Below are positions 34,126 through 44,732 of a stretch of 64,000 bases of DNA, piece by piece. How positions within the stretch are numbered: the first letter of the stretch is position 1; every line of letters starts with the position of its first letter. This DNA is from Centrapalus pauciflorus (lineage: Eukaryota > Streptophyta > Magnoliopsida > Asterales > Asteraceae). The DNA lies in NCBI GenBank assembly GCA_020465985.1, contig JAANYP010004851.1, forward strand, positions 1 through 64,000, read 5' to 3'. The translations under genes and the position numbers were made by a program. Below the pieces are notes generated by a model. It worked only from the letters and a program-made list of their open reading frames with translations. It was not told the origin of the DNA and searched no databases.

Positions 34126-36673
34126 TGTAACATCCGGCACTAAACCAGGTTAGCAACGATGACCTAATCTGTATTTAATAGCCAATTATAACCTAATCAG
34201 TTGTCATTAGAAATTAATCATGGTGATTAACAATGTTATTGGAAAATTCAACTCAATTAGAATCAAATTCATCGGTGCGATGAATCGGAAAATCAATTAA
34301 TCCGATCGATTTACGATATGAGGGATTAATTCAACTAAGTACATAATTAAATTATGATTAGTGAAAGTAATCATACACTAATACAATTACTTAACATTAA
34401 TTATGCAAGACTAAAACAATTCATTAAAACAATGCATCCAAAAGTATTTATGAATTTACAAGAAAAGGGAAATACAAGAATACATTTCTAAATGCTTTTA
34501 TACAAAAATAAAAAATACATGAATATACCATGTAGTGGCCGGCACTAGGGGGTACTACATAGGTGTTGACTTTCCTTTTTTTATTAATAAAACACCATAC
34601 ACAATCACCATCATCACATTTCACTCTTACGCTCCACAAAGATTTACACTCAACCTTCAAATCTATCATCATTTCACCACCTTTTCTTCTCTAAAAATAG
34701 AGACCTCATTCTCATTCATTTTCCACACCTTCAAACACAAAAATATCTCTCTTTTTCACCTCTCAAATCCGGCACCAAGGCCTAGTGAAAAACCAAAATT
34801 TCAATTTTGGTTTTCTTGAAATATTTCAAAGTATTCCTTGTGCAACTCTTTCAGGATCAAGTCTTCTACTCATTTTCATTCTCCTAACACATCAAAGTAA
34901 GTAAATACTAGCTTATTTCATCTTATATTTATGATTATATAAGTATTGCATAATATATATAATCACCAACAACAACAAGTTTCATAAAAACTCAAGTTTA
35001 TAAATTTCTAGTTTTGTTTTTAAGTTGTTTTCTTCAAATGTGATTATGAATATATAAACACATCATAACAGTGTTAATATTATGAAAACAAGTAATATAT
35101 ATGGGTTTTATAACTTTTATACAAGTAGTCTTTGAATAAACAACAAGAATCACTAGTTATTTCAAGTTTATAAACTACGAATTTTCGGTAGAAAATTTAT
35201 ATCGATTTTGAGAAATCATAACTAATTCATAACTTAACGAAATGAGTTGATTCTTGTCTCAAAGGTTAGATCTATGTCTTAGCTATAGATCTGGAAGTTT
35301 TTATAATTTATTTTGGAGTTTAAGACCTTCAGAAATTATTTGGGAAACCGAAAGTTTGACAGCTCAAAAATGGCCAACATAGGGTTTTCAACAAGCTTTT
35401 TCACCAACCTAAACATCTCGAAAAATGTCCGTTCTTGACTCCAAAAATTCTTTGTATATAGTAGTTTAATGTCCAAGAAAACCAAAACCTAAAACGTTTT
35501 GGAGCTTGGTCAAAAACAGCCTCAAAGTAGGCCGAAAAACCTTCGAAAAAGCTGGAATATTATATATGGTTTATTACGAAAAAAACAACATGTTTTCACG
35601 TTTTTTGCGTTTTCGACCTCCATGTTATTTTTTTCCATAAAAAATCTCAAGTTATTCTTTTCTTATTGGTTTAGTCAAATTTGGACATTAGAACCAGGTT
35701 TTTCAAGTTTTTAGAACCCGGTTCACTTATTATAACCGGGGTCTAATGTCCAAAATTTCACTAAAAATCCAACATGTTTTCACATTTTCTGCGTTTTCGT
35801 CCCTCCATGTTATTTTTTTTCCATAAAAAACCTCAAGTTATTCTTTTCTTATTGGTTTAGTGAAATTTGGACATTATAACCCGGTTTTTCAAGTTTTTAG
35901 AACCCGGTTCACATATTAAAACCGGGGTCTAATGTCCAAAATTTCACTAAACCAATAAGAAAAGAATAACTTGAGCTTTTTTATGGAAAAAAATAAAATG
36001 AAGGGACGTATACACAAAAAAGGTGAAAACATGTTGGTTTTTTTCAAAATAAACCCAGTTATATATATATAAACTTGACGTCTTAAGTGAGTTTTATTTA
36101 TAAACTTGTAATGTTGGGTGATTTAAGATATAAAAATCTACAAATATATATATTATCATATATTAGAGATATTAAGTCTCTATTATCATTTAGGGCTCGA
36201 TTAAACTCACCCAGTGCATCACCCATCAACTTACGCTAATTTGCCTTTTTCGCTCGTTTTTGCCATCACAAGCTCGGTGAGTCCTCATAGCCCCTATGTT
36301 CACAATGTTATGTTTTGGGGTTGAAATACATGCTTCGTTTTTATATGGACTCGAAAATAACTTCATTTCTATTATGTATTACACATGTGGTTCCATCATC
36401 CCTCACATCATGAACCGTTGATTGCATTTATTTGTAAGCGCGAATATATTGTGGATAGATCTGTCGGGAGTCATGTCCCCCATTCGGGTTAGTTCGGCTC
36501 GGCTAACAGCGAGTGCATATATATTTAATACACGGTATTACGTATGGGAATACTGCGCAGGGCAAACTCATCTTTAATTAAGCTTCAGTTGCATGATGGT
36601 TTATATGTAATACATAACATGGAATTTATGATTTTATAAATTCAAACTTAAATGTTGTTGTCTATACAAGTCA
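34126..36673 (+). repeat. Element I 3' LTR, 3' end truncated, with foldback insert
   Basis: Starts TGTAACATCCGGCAC and follows the 5' LTR to about 36673, where sequence of J takes over. The TATA box is changed to TAAAAATA (34692-34699). A 489-bp insert (35568-36056) is absent from the 5' LTR. Confidence 0.88.
35568..36056. mobile_element. Foldback/MITE insert in the I 3' LTR
   Basis: Present in one LTR of I and absent from the other, so it is an insertion. Ends are inverted repeats: GGTTTATTACGAAAAAAAC on the left and, on the opposite strand from the right, GGGTTTATTTTGAAAAAAAC; homology between the arms extends over more than 120 bp. The left arm is duplicated (about 35583-35765 and 35770-35945). 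An 8-bp TTATATAT flanks both sides (35560-35567 and 36059-36066), but the site is AT-rich, so the duplication is uncertain. No coding capacity; the long inverted repeats fit a Mutator-like MITE. Confidence 0.75.
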
Positions 36674-37446
36674 AACTTAACTGTTGATTGAGGCACAAAA
36701 AGGCCTCTATCAAACCTGTTCCATATCATAGGGGGAGATTTTCAATCAAACCTATTTGATTCACTTAAAGGAAAACATAAGGCTGCTATAATGCCTTATT
36801 GAAACCTGATAAGCGATTTGCAATATAAACCTAAAGTTGTTCACACTGTTACATTCATTGTAACCTGGTAGATTGCCTAAGCTGTTGGACAGGTTCGACA
36901 TAAACTATCTACGCTGTTCATATCTGTTGGACAGCTTTGACCCAAATAAAGTGTTATTCTTTGTGAACAGGTCTTACACTTTATGGAATTTTTTTTCATG
37001 TCATCATGTAAAGTCTTAGACATGAAGATTAGTCTACAAGTCGAAGATAAAGTGGAAAATCAAAAGCCGCTTTATCTGCCTAAGCGGTTTTGATAAATGA
37101 AGACAAAGAGGATATTTGAAATGGGTGACAGACCATTTCTTATACCAAAATGGCTTTACATAAAGAGGAAAGATTTAACGTTGACATTCCTCTTTAAGGT
37201 AAAGCTGTATGAAACAAAGACAAAAAGGAAAAGACAAAGATTTTCGCAGCAAAGGGACAACATCTGTTTTGTCATAATGTGCAGGAAAAGTTCTCTTGTC
37301 TTTTTGTAAAGGCACCCCGCTATCATTGCATCCAATAAGGAAGTTTCATTGATCAATCAAAAAAAACAAATCATTTTTCATCTTTAACTCTTCTGCAGTT
37401 GTCTCAATTGTCTTGAGCTTTTTTTGCAATTGTCTTTGATACCAAT
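36674..37446. other. J: copia 3'-end fragment (plus) and leader stub (minus)
   Basis: 36690-36737 reads GGCACAAAAAGGCCTC...ATAGGGGGAGATT, a copia 3' end with PPT, like 51458-51500. From about 36738 it continues into U3-like LTR sequence with CTGTTGGACAG repeats (36880-36935). 37380-37434 is the leader side of the minus-strand PBS: the minus strand reads TTGGTATCAAAGAC at 37446-37433, a diverged Met PBS. Small ORFs here have no recognisable product. Confidence 0.55.
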
Positions 37447-38005
37447 TGATAATTCAATATTATGCAATTCATATAACAATATATCATACACAATCAGATC
37501 ATAACATATAATGTTGAATGATTAATATTGAGAGAAGAAATATTACAATGTGAGTTCTTGATATCTTGCACATCAAACAATGAACCACCCTCAGAATCTC
37601 ACGTTCTATGTTTGTGAAAATCTCAGATACTTTCTCTTTCCTTGGAAGCTTCTCTTATATACTAATATATGGAATCCCAGTGAAGTTTCTTTATTGGTTG
37701 TGGAAAAAGTGGGAATGTCTTTTGATAGTACAAATTTACTTTTCTTGCACCAAGAAAAATTCTGACAAAGAAGTTTTGTCTTCTTAGGCATATTCTATCA
37801 AACCAGTCCAACAAATATGGACAGCTTAGGCATATTCTGTCAAACTTGTCCAACAGATACGGACAGTTTTGGCAATCCGCGAGGTTACAACTAGTGTAAT
37901 AGTGTAAAGTAGACTTAGGCTAATTTTGCAAATCACTTATCATGTTTGATTAAGGCATTAACGGCCTTAAAATCTCCTGCTAAGTATGTCAATCAAGTTT
38001 GATCA
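37447..38005 (-). repeat. J LTR (559 bp, minus)
   Basis: Plus-strand ends TGATAATTCAATATT and GTTTGATCA, that is TG...CA with TGAT/ATCA inverted ends. PBS-like sequence touches its left side and a PPT (minus strand TAGGGGAGATTTC) its right side. It is the inverse of the 36738 LTR fragment. A perfect 42-bp tandem pair lies at 37783-37866. Confidence 0.7.
37783..37866. repeat. 42-bp tandem duplication in J LTR U3
   Basis: 37783-37824 and 37825-37866 both read CTTAGGCATATTCT...GGACAG with a few substitutions. Each holds an inverted TGTCC/GGACA type pair. In U3 position this would be an enhancer-type repeat. Confidence 0.75.
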
Positions 38006-38029
38006 GAAATCTCCCCTAAAGACATAGAA
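38006..38029 (-). other. J polypurine tract and L left target duplication
   Basis: Minus strand TTTAGGGGAGATTTC abuts the J LTR. TAGAA at 38025-38029 is the left copy of the target duplication made by element L. Confidence 0.75.
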
Positions 38030-39821
38030 TATAACACCTTGCCTTTTATTTGCATTTTTATTTTAAGTAATTTGAGCAATTTGCGTAAAAAGATGTAATT
38101 TCGAGATTTAGTATAAATAGGAGTTGAGTGCTCCATTTTCACACTTTTGCAAAACCCGTCTAGCATTTTCAGAGCTCCTCTCTCTAGAACCCAAACTTCT
38201 CTCTAGCTTTTCTCCCAAACCGACCGGCCAAATCTCGAGTTCTATACGTCATCGGAAAGGTCTCGAAGTGTACTACGCGAATCTACCATTGCATGTGAGA
38301 TTTCATACGGTTTTGAGGTAAGAATCGCCCTTTTCGTTTTCTGCACTTTCGGTTTTGAAGCTACAAATTCGAGTTTATCATTTTAGGCGATTTAAAGCTG
38401 ATTTCGTATGAGTTTTAGCTAAAATACTGTAGATTATGCATGATATAACTAAACCGAGACCTATTACTTAGCTTATTTATGGATTTGAGGCTTGAAAATG
38501 CATGTTTAAAGCGGGAGTTTATGAACAAACTCGAGTATGCATAGAACAGACTCGAAATGCCAAGAACAAACTCGAATAGAGCTAGATTCGAGAATGGGGT
38601 TCGAATCTACCCCCCTGGTTCGAATCTGTCTTCGAATCTGATGCTCAGATTCGAATCTGGCTTCGAGTCTGATGCTCAGATTCGAATCTAGCCCCTAAAT
38701 TTCGAATTTAATTGATAAAATTTACTAACAACGCATAAATTAGCAAAATAAATAGCAAAACATTTAGCTAGAAGTTATGGCTTATAGATATTGGAATATT
38801 GAGCTAGCAATATTAATTTAGCACATGTTCTGTAATATTAAACTTCAGATATTATACATAAGCTGTTTAGCCCAGTTGCGAGTCAAAGCCAGTGCCAGAA
38901 TATATTAAAAGCCTAGATAAGCAAGTGCAAGCATTATAAAGCAATTTAAAGCGTAAATAAGCCCGAGCAAGCATTTCAGAATATTTCAAGCATTTTCAGT
39001 ACTGTGAGTAACAGTTATTCTTGTTTACATGTTTTATATGAAATTGAGACATAAATTGCTTCTATATGACTTCTTTGGAATTCAATAGACTCTTGTGAGT
39101 AAAGGCGAACACTGTGGTACAGGTAATGCCCAGCTTAGCCGAATCTTACATTTGATCTATTAATATGCATATTTATCTGCTATTTGTTTATTGTTCTGCA
39201 TACTATACAGCAAACTTTGTGTTAGCGTTTCTTTGTGCATCTCATAAGCATTATATTTAGCGAGCAAGCAATTCTGATGTTCACCACTATCCCTTGAGCA
39301 TTATGCGGGTAGCTAGCCCCGCATCACAGATTGATCATCTGTCAGCGGTAAACCCCTAGTGGTGGCATCTCCGTTCTGCGTGAAATGTCTCAATCGTGCA
39401 GCATTCTTTCTGGGTATTAAGCAAACGAGCAAGCAAGCAAGCAAGCATAACAGCCTTTATAGGCACTTTCGCCTCATATTTTACATGCATTCATGAATAT
39501 CTGTTTACTCACTAAGCTTTAGCTTACAGTTGCTATTTACAAATTTTTACAGGAAAAGGTAAAGAACAAGCTGGACCTTCTGCTTAGGTCTATTATCTGA
39601 TCATCCCAGAGGACTTAGCTAACTTTCAGCTTGTGGTATAGCTTTATGATGCCTTGGGTTTTGGGTAGCTGCTTTTATTTATGTTATGATGTTTTTAGCA
39701 ACTTAGTACTGTAACCTTGAAGCATGTGTAGTGCAAGACTTATTGTAATATTTTATTTAGCTTTATGCATTTATTGTTATTCCTGGGATAAGCAAGCGTG
39801 TTTTAAAGCAAGGATGTGACA
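38030..39821 (+). repeat. Element L 5' LTR (1792 bp)
   Basis: Begins TATAACACCTTGCC and ends GATGTGACA. TATAAATA at 38112-38119. A consensus donor TTTTGAGGTAAGA (GT at 38318) and an acceptor TTTTTACAG (ending 39552) could bound a leader intron. A cluster of ATTCGAATC and CTCGAA motifs fills 38522-38705. The 65-codon open frame 38124-38321 lacks an ATG and is not called as a gene. Confidence 0.93.
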
Positions 39822-39824
39822 GGA

Positions 39825-39836
39825 TGGTATTAGAGC
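39825..39836 (+). other. Element L primer binding site (variant)
   Basis: TGGTATTAGAGC, one mismatch (C to T) from the usual TGGTATCAGAGC, three bases after the LTR. Confidence 0.85.
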
Positions 39837-40027
39837 ATTAGTTTGAGGGATTCAAGTGTTAGCAATAACACTTGGACTCAAACTTTTAAGCAAAGATATT
39901 AGCTTCGAATGTCTAGGCTTTAACTTGACCTGAGATAGGCTTTGACTTTGCTTTAGGAATTGGGAAATGGGGTAGAATAGGAGTTATGCCTATTCTTATG
40001 CAAGTATTATTTATATAATTTCAGAAC

Positions 40028-41326
40028 ATGTCTGGATCTGGTGAAGGAGCTGGAGGTGGACTCACTCCTGAACAGATCATGCAAATAATGCAAACAATGC
40101 TTAATGAGAACAACGAGCGTCAAGCTAAGTTCTTACAAGATCAGTTTCGTGCTCGTGATGAAGCCGAAACTAAGCGTAGAGAAGAACGTAGGAAACAACA
40201 GCATGATGACACTGGACGCCACAACGACGACACCGACGAGGAGGAAGCCCCTGTAGTCCCTCCTAAGGGCTGCAACTTCCGTTACTTTAAGGCTTGCGGA
40301 GCTCAACCTTTTAAGGGTGCTGCAAATTCGATCGAAGCGCTTGAGTGGATCACTGGCATTGAGCGGATTTTTCTCATTAGTGACTGTGCTGAAGAATCAA
40401 AGGTCAGCTTCGCTACAACACTGTTCGAGGGTGGCGCTGTTATGTGGTGGAGGTCTCAGGAAAACATGCACGGAGCCAACTGGATTAAGTCCCTATCTTG
40501 GGATGAATTTAAGGTTATTTTCTTTCGTCAGTACTGCCCAGCTGATGAAAAGAAGCGTTTGGAAGAGAAACTGATGTCTCTTACTCTGGGAACCAAATCG
40601 GTGACTGAGTATGAGATAGAATTCACCCGACTAAGCTTGCTGTCTGACTATCAAGTCGCTACTGAAGAGCGAAAGATCGACCGTTTTCTGATGGGTCTGC
40701 ATCCTGAATATCAGAAGTTCTTGAAGCACCGGGGATATACCAACTATGCTGACTGTGTTGAAGCTGCTCGAATTCTCGAGCAGGATTTTATTCGAGCTGG
40801 AGGAGTTCCTACTTCCTCTATTAACCCGACATGTCCATCACCGCCCAAGAAATCGCGCACCGGAAGCTATTCTGGATCCTCATCCAGATATTCACAGCCA
40901 CAGCAGTCTCAGTACCGACAGTTCAGCTCGCCTACGGCACAGCAAACTCGATCTTATGCGGTACATTCTGAGCCGAGGCAGTGTCGCCGCTGCCAGAAGT
41001 CACACATTAGGCGTTGTAACCCCAATGATGTGAGGTGCTATGTGTGCAACGAAATAGGACATAGCAGTGAAGAATGTCCTAACAGAGTTAAAGTTTGCAA
41101 CAATTGTTTACGCCCTGGACATAATGAGCATGCATGTACGCATCCGTTCAGCATGATTTACCCGAGTGCAGAGCATCATCCGCGATTGCAGCAGCAGCAA
41201 TACCGACCTCAGCAACAACATCAACAACAACGGCAAAGACAAAATCAACCGGCCCGACATAGCACATCGCGAGGAGGTTCTAGTCGCCGTAACGAGCCAG
41301 CTCGGAGTCAGAATCGCGCATTCTAA
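40028..41326 (+). CDS. Element L gag (432 codons)
   Basis: Intact open frame from ATG MSGSGEGAGGGLTPEQ. Residues about 20-70 are a charged helix, 85-260 the Retrotrans_gag capsid region (FKGAANSIEALEWI, WDEFKVIFFRQYCP, EYEIEFTRLS, FLMGLHPEYQ). Then follow a Ser/Gln-rich linker and three zinc-knuckle-like units: CRRCQKSHIRRC, CYVCNEIGHSSEEC and CNNCLRPGHNEHAC. The end is Gln/Arg-rich. The stop TAA at 41324-41326 is in frame with protease and probably replaced CAA, because QITAE reads on naturally. Gag forms the particle and binds RNA. Confidence 0.93.
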   Translation: MSGSGEGAGGGLTPEQIMQIMQTMLNENNERQAKFLQDQFRARDEAETKRREERRKQQHDDTGRHNDDTDEEEAPVVPPKGCNFRYFKACGAQPFKGAANSIEALEWITGIERIFLISDCAEESKVSFATTLFEGGAVMWWRSQENMHGANWIKSLSWDEFKVIFFRQYCPADEKKRLEEKLMSLTLGTKSVTEYEIEFTRLSLLSDYQVATEERKIDRFLMGLHPEYQKFLKHRGYTNYADCVEAARILEQDFIRAGGVPTSSINPTCPSPPKKSRTGSYSGSSSRYSQPQQSQYRQFSSPTAQQTRSYAVHSEPRQCRRCQKSHIRRCNPNDVRCYVCNEIGHSSEECPNRVKVCNNCLRPGHNEHACTHPFSMIYPSAEHHPRLQQQQYRPQQQHQQQRQRQNQPARHSTSRGGSSRRNEPARSQNRAF

Positions 41327-42543
41327 ATCACGGCTGAGCAAGCAAAGGAAATACCAGATGTGGTATCTGGTATGTTTCTCGTTAACTCCGTACCTGCTAG
41401 AGTTATTTTTGATTCAGGAGCCAACCGTTCCTTCATATCAAATTCATTTGCATCTAAACTTGGAATTGCACCGTCTACTCTACCTGTTATCTTTGATATT
41501 GAAACGGCTAGTAATGTAAGTGTGTCTACCGATAAAATTTACCGTGACTGCATCATTTTGCTCGACAACTGCACATTCCAACTGGACCTTATCCCGATGG
41601 ACTTTCATGAATTCGACGTCATCGTGGGTATGGATTGGCTTGATCATCATGACGCCAGCATTGTCTGCAAGAAGAAGTTGATAAAGCTCACTACTCTGGA
41701 TGGCCGCAATATTTACATCTACGGTGACAGAAAGACAGGTGAAATATGCTTAATTTCTGTAGTCAAAGCTAGGAAACATATAGCTAAGGGTTGTGTGTCA
41801 TACTTAGCATATGCGATAGATGCTAAGTCTGAAAAGAAAGCATTAGCCGAGGTTCCGATAGCCTCCGAGTTTCCCGATGTCTTTCCCGAGGACATCTCTG
41901 GACTCCCGCCAGACCGTCAGGTGGAGTTCAGAATTGACTTAGTGCCCGGCGCGGCACCGATTGCTCGAGCCCCTTATAGACTTGCACCTGCAGAGATGCA
42001 AGAAATGATGAAGCAATTGCAAGAATTGCTAGATAAGGGACTCATACGACCAAGTTCATCTCCCTGGGGAGCTCCTGTTTTATTCGTTAAGAAGAAAGAT
42101 GGGACTCTTCGGATGTGCATTGATTATAGGGAGTTGAACAAGGTAACAATAAAGAACAAATATCCGTTGCCCAGAATAGACGATCTTTTCGACCAGCTTC
42201 GGGAGCCAGTTACTTCTCAAAGATCGATCTTAGATCTGGGTATCATCAGCTCAAAGTTCAGGAAGAAGATGTTCCCAAAACAGCTTTCCGTACTAGATAT
42301 GGGCATTACGAGTTTCTTGTTATGCCCTTTGGCCTTACTAATGCTCCTGCGGCGTTCATGGATCTGATGAACCGCGTTTGTAGACCAATGCTTGATAAGT
42401 CTGTTATCGTCTTTATAGACGATATTCTCATCTACTCGAAAACTGAAGCTGAGCATGTTGTGCATCTTAGAGAGTTGCTAGAGTTGCTGCGCAAAGAGCG
42501 ACTTTACGCCAAGTTCTCTAAATGCGAATTTTGGTTGCGACAG
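41327..42543 (+). pseudogene. Element L protease and RT, first part
   Basis: Same frame as gag. Protease: VIFDSGANRSFISNSF (D-S-G intact) and FDVIVGMDWLDHHDA. Linker LPPDRQVEFRIDLVPGAAP. RT: LLDKGLIRPSSSPWGAPVLFVKKKDGTL, RMCIDYRELNK and LPRIDDLFDQL to about 42200. A one-base deletion shifts the frame near 42205. The second frame (42322-42543) carries PFGLTNAPAAFMDLMNRVC, catalytic VIVFIDDILIYS and AKFSKCEFWLRQ, where a 90-bp intron-like insert begins. Confidence 0.9.
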
Positions 42544-42633
42544 GTGCTTACAATCTCGATTTATTCATTTTTAAGCTTATCTTTTCTTAAATTTCATGCT
42601 CAGCGTTAACTTGCAAATCTTGTATCTTATCAG
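42544..42633 (+). other. Intron-like 90-bp insert in RT of element L
   Basis: Starts GTGCTTACAATC and ends CTTGTATCTTATCAG. It is T-rich, with a branch-like CGTTAAC at 42604-42610, 23 nt before the AG. It splits the conserved block CEFWLRQ / QFLGHVIS; without it the frame is restored. Element I has no insert at this site. It contains an in-frame TAA, so translation cannot pass through it. Confidence 0.6.
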
Positions 42634-43376
42634 ATGCAATTCCTTGGTCACGTGATATCTGGTGAAGGAATCTCTGTGGATCCTTCTAAGATAGAAGCCA
42701 TTCAAAATTTGGGAAGCTCCCAAATCAGCTACCGAGATCTGAAGTTTCTTGGGATTGGCGGGTTACTACCGTCGATTCATTAAGGACTTCTCAAAACTAG
42801 CCATGCCTCTTACATCTCTTACTCGCAAGAATGTTCCCTTTATTTGGGAAGAAGCTCAAGAGAACGCATTCCGAACTTTAAAACAGAAACTCACCGAAGC
42901 ACCTATTCTGGCCTTACCCGAAGGCAATGAAGACTTTGTGGTCTTCAGCGATGCTTCATATCAAGGGCTTGGGTGTGTTTTGATGCAAAGAGGCAGAGTC
43001 ATAGCATATGCTTCTCGCCAGCTTAAGGATCATGAAAAGAGTCATCCGACTCATGACCTTGAACTTGCTGCTGTGACTTTTGCGTTGAAAACATGGCGGC
43101 ATTATCTCTACGGCACCAAATGTCAACTGTATACGGATCACAAGAGCCTTAAGTATATTTTCAGCCAGAAGGAGCTCAACATGCGCCAGCGACGCTCCAT
43201 GGAACTCATCAAAGACTATGACTGTGATATTCTGTATCACCCTGGCAAAGCGAATGTGGTGGCCGACGCATTGAGTCGTAAATCCTACTCTGCTAAATGT
43301 CTTTATACCTTGACCCATACTTTGTTTTCATCAACTTTGATCGATGAAATCCTTGTTGCTCAGCCGAAGCTCTAAA
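42634..43376 (+). pseudogene. Element L RT end and RNase H
   Basis: Resumes MQFLGHVISGEGISVDPSKI (42634), then an extra T near 42712 shifts the frame and a TGA (CGA originally, EIRSF) follows near 42740. The next open part from 42749 shows GLAGYYRRFIKDFS, the RNase H motifs VVFSDASYQGLGCVL, ASRQLKDHEKSHPTHDLELAAV, YTDHKSLKYIF and YHPGKANVVADALSRK with all acidic residues. It ends at 43375, where a frameshift and shortened linker lead into integrase. Confidence 0.9.
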
Positions 43377-44693
43377 AGAAGAAAACCTCAACTCTGGGTT
43401 CCCAAATTTGGTGATGTTCGACAGAAAATTCTTTCGGAAGCCCACTGTTCTAACTTCTCGGTACATCCTGGCAGCACCAAGATGTACAACGATCTAAAAG
43501 CCGAGTATTGGTGGCCCGGTATGAAAAGAGACGTAGGCCAATATGTCGATAATTGTGTTACTTGCCGATTGGTCAAAGCGGAGCATCAGCAGCCTTATGG
43601 CGGTCTACAGCCTCTACCGATTCCCGAGTGGAAGTTCGATCACATAACGATGGACTTTGTGACGAAGCTTCCGACTACGCGAAGACAGCACGATGCAATA
43701 TGGGTGATTGTGGATCGTCTAACCAAAGTCGCTCATTTTATTCCAATTCGCGAGAACTACTCATTGGAGAAGTTGGCTAAGTTGTATATAGACGAGATCG
43801 TTACTCGACACGGTGTGCCTCTGTCAATTGTTTCCGACCGCGACAGCCGATTCACTTCTAGGTTCTAGAGTGCATTACAAGATGGATTAGGCACTAAGAT
43901 CAGAATGAGCACAGCGTATCATCCACAGCCTGATGGCCAGAGTGAGCGTACGATCCTTACACTCGAAGACATGCTGCGGGCATGTGTTCTTGAGTTTAGC
44001 GGTAGTTGGGATGACCACTTGCCATTAGCAGAATTTTCTTATAACAATAGTTACCACTCATCTATCAAAGCCGCACCTTTCGAAGCCTTATACGGACGCA
44101 AGTGCCGAACTCCTACGTGTTGGCATGAAGCCGGTGAAGCACCAATCGCCGGTCCCGAGCTACTTCAGCAGACAAATGAAAAGATCCGAATCATACGTCA
44201 ACGATTGGAAACCGCTCAATCTCGACAGAAATCGTATCATGACCGACGTCATAAGCCATTGGAATTTCAGAAGGACGACTATGTTGTATTAAAAGTCTCG
44301 CCGATGAAAGGTGTGTTCAGATTCGGCAAGCGTGGCAAGTTAGCACCACGATTCGTTGGTCCTTTCAAGATCACCGAGCGTGTTGGAACTCAATCTTATC
44401 TGTTGGACTTGCCGAGCGAACTGTCCAACATACACCCCGTGTTTCACGTTTCGCAACTAAGGAAGTGCAAAGAAGATGAAAGAGAAAAGTGGGCCGATCA
44501 TCTAACTTATAAGATTAATGAGAAGCTGCAATGTGACGAGCCTGAAATTATTCTAGAAACAAAGATGAAGAAGTTGAGAAATCGAGAGGTAGCAATGGTG
44601 TTGGTGCAATGGAGAACTTTTCACGGAACATCTCAGACCTGGGAATCTGAGCAAGACGTGAGAGTTCGACACCCACATCTGTTTGAGCCTTAG
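43377..44693 (+). pseudogene. Element L integrase and chromodomain-like tail
   Basis: Zinc region EAHCSNFSVHPGSTKMYNDL and CVTCRLVKAEH (43430-43580), core DFVTKLPTT, WVIVDRLTKVAHFIPI, SDRDSRFTSRF (to 43865), then a TAG in place of tryptophan (FW-SALQ). The second frame from 43905 has DGQSERTILTLEDMLRACVL, the beta-barrel KDDYVVLKVSPMKGV and GPFKITERVG, and a chromodomain-like end ILETKMKKLRNREVAMVLVQW...TWESEQDVRVRHPHLF. Only the one stop separates the halves. Integrase joins cDNA to host DNA; the tail may read chromatin. Confidence 0.92.
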
Positions 44694-44732
44694 GTACTTC
44701 GAGGACGAAGTGCAAGCGTGGTGGGCTCATAC

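Larger units (their letters stand above)
28794..36673 (+). mobile_element. Element I: Ty3/gypsy retrotransposon, chromovirus-like
   Basis: 5' LTR (truncated), a stub of gag, protease, RT, RNase H, integrase, PPT and 3' LTR (truncated), inserted in ORF3 of B. The five bases on the left are aacat; the right end is lost where J begins. Same family as G. A deletion has fused the LTR to the zinc-knuckle part of gag and removed PBS and capsid, so it is dead. Confidence 0.9.

Noticed and set aside
37097..37309. Possible small host gene between I and L.
   Set aside because: Lys/Thr-rich frame without similarity, inside LTR-like sequence of J.
38124..38321. 65-codon open frame found almost identically in both LTRs of L (also 44828-45025).
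   Set aside because: It has no ATG start, lies in the transcribed LTR leader and is repeated only because LTRs are duplicates.
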